Source: Roseovarius spongiae (GTDB lineage: Bacteria > Pseudomonadota > Alphaproteobacteria > Rhodobacterales > Rhodobacteraceae). Taken from it: 64,000 nt of DNA. The stretch is taken from the NCBI RefSeq assembly GCF_003651245.1, contig NZ_RAPE01000008.1:1-64000 (forward strand), in the 5' to 3' direction. The position numbers and the translations under genes were made by a program. Below are positions 60,969 to 64,000 of the stretch, piece by piece (within the stretch, counting starts at the first letter, position 1; each line of letters begins with the position of its first letter). Under the pieces are notes generated by a model. The model saw only the letters and a list, made by a program, of their open reading frames with translations. It had not been told where the DNA came from and did no database searches.

Positions 60969-61961
60969 ATGTCAGCTGACGAAATGACTTACGCCGAAGG
61001 TATCCGGCGCGGGTTCGAGTGGCTGATGGCCAACGATCCGCGTGTCTTCACCATCGGGCAGGGCCTGTGGTCGCCGTGGTATGTCGGTGCGTCGATGACC
61101 GATCTGGACAAGAAGTTTGGCAAGGAGCGGGTGATCGACACGCCGGTGTCCGAACTGGGCACCACCGCCGCCGCCGTCGGGGCCGCGATCATGGGGTATC
61201 GCCCCATCGTCATACATCCGCGCATGGATTTCATGGTGCTGGGCACCGACCCGATCATCAATCAGGCGGCCAAGTGGTCCTATCTTTTCGCCGGGCGTTC
61301 GACGGCGCCGATCACCGTGCGCGGGATCATCAATCGCGGCGGTGAACAGGGTGCGCAGCACAGCCAGTCGCTGCATTCCTGGTATGCCCATATTCCGGGG
61401 CTGCGCGTGCTGATGCCCGCCACCGCCGACGATGCGCGCGATTTGCTGATCTGGGGCACGCTGTCGGACGATCCGGTGCTCTATATCGACGATCGCTGGC
61501 TTTATGAGCAGACCGGCGTGGTGAGTGAGGTGGACCCGGATGTGAAGCTGTCCGATGTCGGCCCGAAGCTGCGCCGCGAGGGGGGAGATATCACGCTCGT
61601 CGGGGCGGGCTGGACGGTGAAACTTGCGCTGGAGGCGGCCGAGATTCTGGCGGGCGAGGGGATCGAGGCCGAAATCGTCGATCTGCGCCAGATCAATCCG
61701 ATCGACCATACCCTTGCTGCGCAATCGGTGTCGCGGACCGGGCGGTTGGTGGCGATCGACGGCAGCTGGTCCAATTGCGGGCTGTCCGCCGAGATCCTCG
61801 CCGGCGCTGTCGAGCGCGTCGCGCCCGCCAACTGGAAGGCAGCGCCGCGCCGGATCACGCTGGCCGAGGCGCCGGCCCCTGCCGCGCGCAGCCTCGAGGC
61901 GGTCTATTATCCGGATGCCGACGGGGTGGCCGAGGCCGCCCGCGAGCTGATTCACGGCTGA
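60969..61961 (+). CDS. Thiamine-diphosphate-dependent dehydrogenase E1, beta subunit-like
   Basis: A 330-aa E1-beta protein: YAEGIRRGFEWLMANDPRVFTIGQG at the start, RVIDTPVSELGTTAAAVGAA with the conserved Glu for cofactor activation, GIINRGGEQGAQHSQSLHSW, and the C-terminal transketolase domain with ITLVGAGWTVKLALEAAEIL and VDLRQINPID. It should form an alpha2-beta2 enzyme with the preceding gene product. Its stop codon overlaps the start of the reductase gene (TGATG), so three genes are one transcription unit. Confidence 0.86.
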   Translation: MSADEMTYAEGIRRGFEWLMANDPRVFTIGQGLWSPWYVGASMTDLDKKFGKERVIDTPVSELGTTAAAVGAAIMGYRPIVIHPRMDFMVLGTDPIINQAAKWSYLFAGRSTAPITVRGIINRGGEQGAQHSQSLHSWYAHIPGLRVLMPATADDARDLLIWGTLSDDPVLYIDDRWLYEQTGVVSEVDPDVKLSDVGPKLRREGGDITLVGAGWTVKLALEAAEILAGEGIEAEIVDLRQINPIDHTLAAQSVSRTGRLVAIDGSWSNCGLSAEILAGAVERVAPANWKAAPRRITLAEAPAPAARSLEAVYYPDADGVAEAARELIHG

Positions 61962-62914
61962 TGGGGCAGGGCCTGCTGCGGTTTCCGGTTCTGAAGCGCG
62001 ACGTGCGCCGCCTTGCCTTCGGCTGCGAGCCGCTGGGCGGTTTCAACTGGGGTGACGTCGATATCCCCGCGATCGAGGCGGCAGTGCAGGATGCGCTTGA
62101 CGCGGCCGACACCCACGCGCCGATGCTGTTCGATACCGCCGACACCTATGGGCCCCACCTGTCGGAGGAACGGTTGGGCCGGTGCCTGGCCGGGCAGCGG
62201 GACCGCGCTGTGGTGGCCAGCAAGTTCGGCGTGCGCCTGACGGACGGGCGCGCGTGGTATGACACTTCGCCCGCCTATGCCGACCGCGCGCTGGATGCGT
62301 CTCTGGAACGGCTGAAAATGGAGCGGCTGGATCTCTATCAGCTGCATTGGCCCGACACCGTCACACCGCTGGCCACCAGCTTTGCCGCGCTCGAGAGGTT
62401 CCGCGAAGAGGGGCGAATCGGCGCCTATGGCGTGTCGAACGTGGCCCCTGCCGATCTGGCCTCGCTGGCCGCCGATTTTCCCGGACTGTCGAGCTTTTCC
62501 CTGAGCTACAGCCTGCTGGATCGCGACGACGAGGTCGAGATCGCGGCGCTCTGCGATGCGGGGCTGGTGTTTCTGCCTTATGGCTGTCTGGCACAGGGTC
62601 TGTTGTCGGGCAAATACGGGGCCGGCAGTGTCTTTGGCGCGGGCGACCGGCGAGCCAGCCCGAAATACCGCAATTTTCACGGTGACCGGTTGCAGCGCAA
62701 TCTGCGCATTGTCGAGGCGCTCAAATCCGAGGCCACCGCACTGGCGGCGCCGGCGCCGGCGGTTGCGCTGGCCTTTGTGCTGGCGGGGTTCGACCGCTGC
62801 ATCCCGCTGGCGGGTATCAAATCCGGAGATCAGCTGAATCAGTGTCTCGGCGCGCTCGATATTGCTCTGCCGGACGAGTCGCTGGCACGATTGCAAAAGG
62901 TGAGCGAGACATGA
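61961..62914 (+). CDS. Aldo/keto reductase family oxidoreductase
   Basis: A 317-aa TIM-barrel reductase. AKR landmarks are LFDTADTYGPHLSEERLGRC (catalytic Asp and Tyr), VVASKFGVRL (Lys) and DLYQLHWPDT (His); NADP(H)-binding residues would lie near PLAGIKSGDQLNQ. Start and stop overlap both neighbours (TGATG at 61961 and ATGA at 62911), so it is co-translated with E1-beta and the sugar transferase. It may reduce a keto sugar made with the E1 enzyme; that is inferred from position only. Confidence 0.86.
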   Translation: MGQGLLRFPVLKRDVRRLAFGCEPLGGFNWGDVDIPAIEAAVQDALDAADTHAPMLFDTADTYGPHLSEERLGRCLAGQRDRAVVASKFGVRLTDGRAWYDTSPAYADRALDASLERLKMERLDLYQLHWPDTVTPLATSFAALERFREEGRIGAYGVSNVAPADLASLAADFPGLSSFSLSYSLLDRDDEVEIAALCDAGLVFLPYGCLAQGLLSGKYGAGSVFGAGDRRASPKYRNFHGDRLQRNLRIVEALKSEATALAAPAPAVALAFVLAGFDRCIPLAGIKSGDQLNQCLGALDIALPDESLARLQKVSET

Positions 62915-63645
62915 AACGTCTGTTCGATCTGATCCTCGGGGGCATCGCACTCTGTGTCTTTGCGCCGGTCATCGCCATCGCGGCGGTGCTGGTGTGGCGG
63001 CAGGACCGGCACTGGCCGTTCTATACACCGTGGCGCGTCGGGCGGTACGGTCGGCGGTTTCGCCTGTTCAAGCTGCGCTCGATGATCGTCGGGGCCGACC
63101 TGAGCCGCGTCGACACCACCACCAACGCCGATCCGCGCATCACCCGTCTGGGTCATCGCATTCGGCGCTACAAGCTGGACGAGTTGCCGCAATTCGCAAA
63201 TGTGGTGTTGGGCCAGATGAGCCTTGTGGGACCGCGCCCGAACATCGACCGCGAAGTTAACCTCTATACCACCGAGGAGCGGCGCATGTTGGAGGTGCGG
63301 CCGGGCATCACCGATCTGTCGTCGATCGTGTTCTCCGATCTGGGCGAAATCCTCGAACATACCGAGGATGCGAACATCGCCTACAATCAGCTGGTGCGCC
63401 CGTGGAAGAGCCGTCTGGTGCTGTTTTACATCGACAACCGCAGCTTTGGCATGGATTTGCGGATCCTGTGGCTGACCGCTGTGGCGATGCTCGATTCGGG
63501 ACGGGCGCGGGCGGGGGTGGCCGACCTCATAGCGGCGCGGGGTGCGCTGGCGGACCTCGTCGCCATCGCCCGGCGGGACGCGCCTCTGGCGCCGACACCG
63601 CCGCCGGGATCGGACCGCATCGTCACCTCGCGTGAGATTGAATAA
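62911..63645 (+). CDS. Undecaprenyl-phosphate sugar phosphotransferase (bacterial sugar transferase)
   Basis: A 244-aa monotopic phosphoglycosyl transferase: the N-terminal membrane hairpin [22 protein letters not shown] is followed by [42 protein letters not shown], the [11 protein letters not shown] motif and [13 protein letters not shown]. It starts repeat-unit synthesis on undecaprenyl phosphate. It is the second such priming enzyme in the window (the other is at 24574), consistent with two separate polysaccharides. The GITDLSS variant differs from the GITGPWQIS of the other enzyme, suggesting a different sugar substrate. Confidence 0.9.
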   Translation: MKRLFDLILGGIALCVFAPVIAIAAVLVWRQDRHWPFYTPWRVGRYGRRFRLFKLRSMIVGADLSRVDTTTNADPRITRLGHRIRRYKLDELPQFANVVLGQMSLVGPRPNIDREVNLYTTEERRMLEVRPGITDLSSIVFSDLGEILEHTEDANIAYNQLVRPWKSRLVLFYIDNRSFGMDLRILWLTAVAMLDSGRARAGVADLIAARGALADLVAIARRDAPLAPTPPPGSDRIVTSREIE

Positions 63646-63675
63646 GGCCCACGCCCTTGCGAAACGCTCTAGCCC

Positions 63676-64000
63676 TCAGCTGAGCCAGAGGAAAAGCCCC
63701 AGCACCCCGGCGATCGCAAGTGTCTGCGGCAGCACGAACCCACGCCAGACCAGCCCGCCCGACGCGCCCAGCGTGCGGAACAGAAACAGGGTCCAGACGG
63801 TGTTATAGAGCAGATGTCCGCCCAGCCAGACCGGCAGGAATCCCGCCACGTCGCCACTGCGCGCGGCCAGCCAGAACAGCGCGATCATCGCGCCGTTCCC
63901 GATGGTCTCAAAGACAAAAGCCGACCGCTGTGCGCCCACGGTATCGAAAAGCCGCCCGATCCAGCCGACATAGGCCAGCACAAATGAATAGCAGAACACC
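63676..64000 (-). CDS. Membrane protein, C-terminal part, possibly a polysaccharide flippase
   Basis: The gene runs off the window; only about 107 C-terminal residues are seen, and an in-frame GTG at 63999 cannot be taken as the true start. It contains three or four hydrophobic helices (VFETIGNGAMIALFWLAA, VWLGGHLLYNTVWTLFLF, AIAGVLGLFLWLS). The pattern recalls the last helices of oligosaccharide flippases of the Wzx/MOP type, which would suit a locus that otherwise lacks one. Evidence for the family is weak. It is convergent with the sugar transferase gene, 30 bp away. Confidence 0.45.
   Translation of the reverse strand, partial: VFCYSFVLAYVGWIGRLFDTVGAQRSAFVFETIGNGAMIALFWLAARSGDVAGFLPVWLGGHLLYNTVWTLFLFRTLGASGGLVWRGFVLPQTLAIAGVLGLFLWLS

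Overview
The window looks like part of an extrachromosomal replicon (plasmid or chromid) of a marine alphaproteobacterium of the Rhodobacterales (Roseobacter group). The reasons are high GC with Rhodobacteraceae-style proteins, a VPLPA-CTERM/exosortase D surface-protein system, and a plasmid replication-partition module (RepA initiator, iterons with a DnaA box, ParA, ParB, two palindromic parS-like sites). An ScpB paralog next to a DUF1403 protein and several tyrosine recombinases fit the same picture. No rRNA, tRNA or CRISPR array was seen.

Layout. 0-1.1 kb: 3' end of an IS21-family element abutting a truncated IS3-family transposase. 1.2-15.1 kb: a Wzx/Wzy-type polysaccharide locus. It holds a Wzy-like polymerase, a minus-strand operon (GNAT acyltransferase, WxcM-like acyltransferase/ketoisomerase, FdtB-like aminotransferase, APH-fold kinase, methyltransferase, Wzx flippase, two GT2 enzymes), and a plus-strand run (GT2, F420-hydrogenase-beta-like protein, pyruvyl transferase, PssD/PssE-like pair). 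15.1-35.5 kb: a rhomboid protease and the exosortase cluster. A minus-strand operon encodes a phosphoglycosyl transferase, TPR protein, OPX export protein, beta-barrel protein and XrtD-EpsI fusion. A divergent plus-strand operon encodes an ATPase, Wzz-like protein, CpsD-like kinase and GT2. Five VPLPA-CTERM substrates and one Tat-exported protein of unknown function lie around them.

35.6-45 kb: an accessory, probably mobile region with small uncharacterised genes, a 21-bp tandem repeat, an excisionase-like gene, two overlapping large tyrosine recombinases, and remnants of an ornithine cyclodeaminase gene and an IS3 orfA. 45-48 kb: ScpB, DUF1403 and a third tyrosine recombinase. 47.9-64 kb: a second exopolysaccharide locus (Wzc-like tyrosine kinase, PPP-type phosphatase, YjbH, YjbF lipoprotein, Wza) into which the replication/partition module (50.9-55.1 kb) is set. 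It ends with an E1-alpha/E1-beta pair, an aldo/keto reductase, an undecaprenyl-phosphate sugar transferase and a partial membrane protein.

Taken together the replicon appears dedicated to the cell surface. It has two separate polysaccharide assembly and export machines, one tied to exosortase-anchored proteins, plus sugar-modifying enzymes (3-acetamido sugar synthesis, pyruvylation, and possibly phosphorylation, methylation and a two-carbon branch). Such a set would suit biofilm or attachment functions. The most open questions are the E1-alpha/E1-beta/reductase unit without E2/E3, the adjacent kinase and methyltransferase, the exchangeable C-terminal sorting-tag cassette, and the two inverted repeats that look like recombinase core sites.
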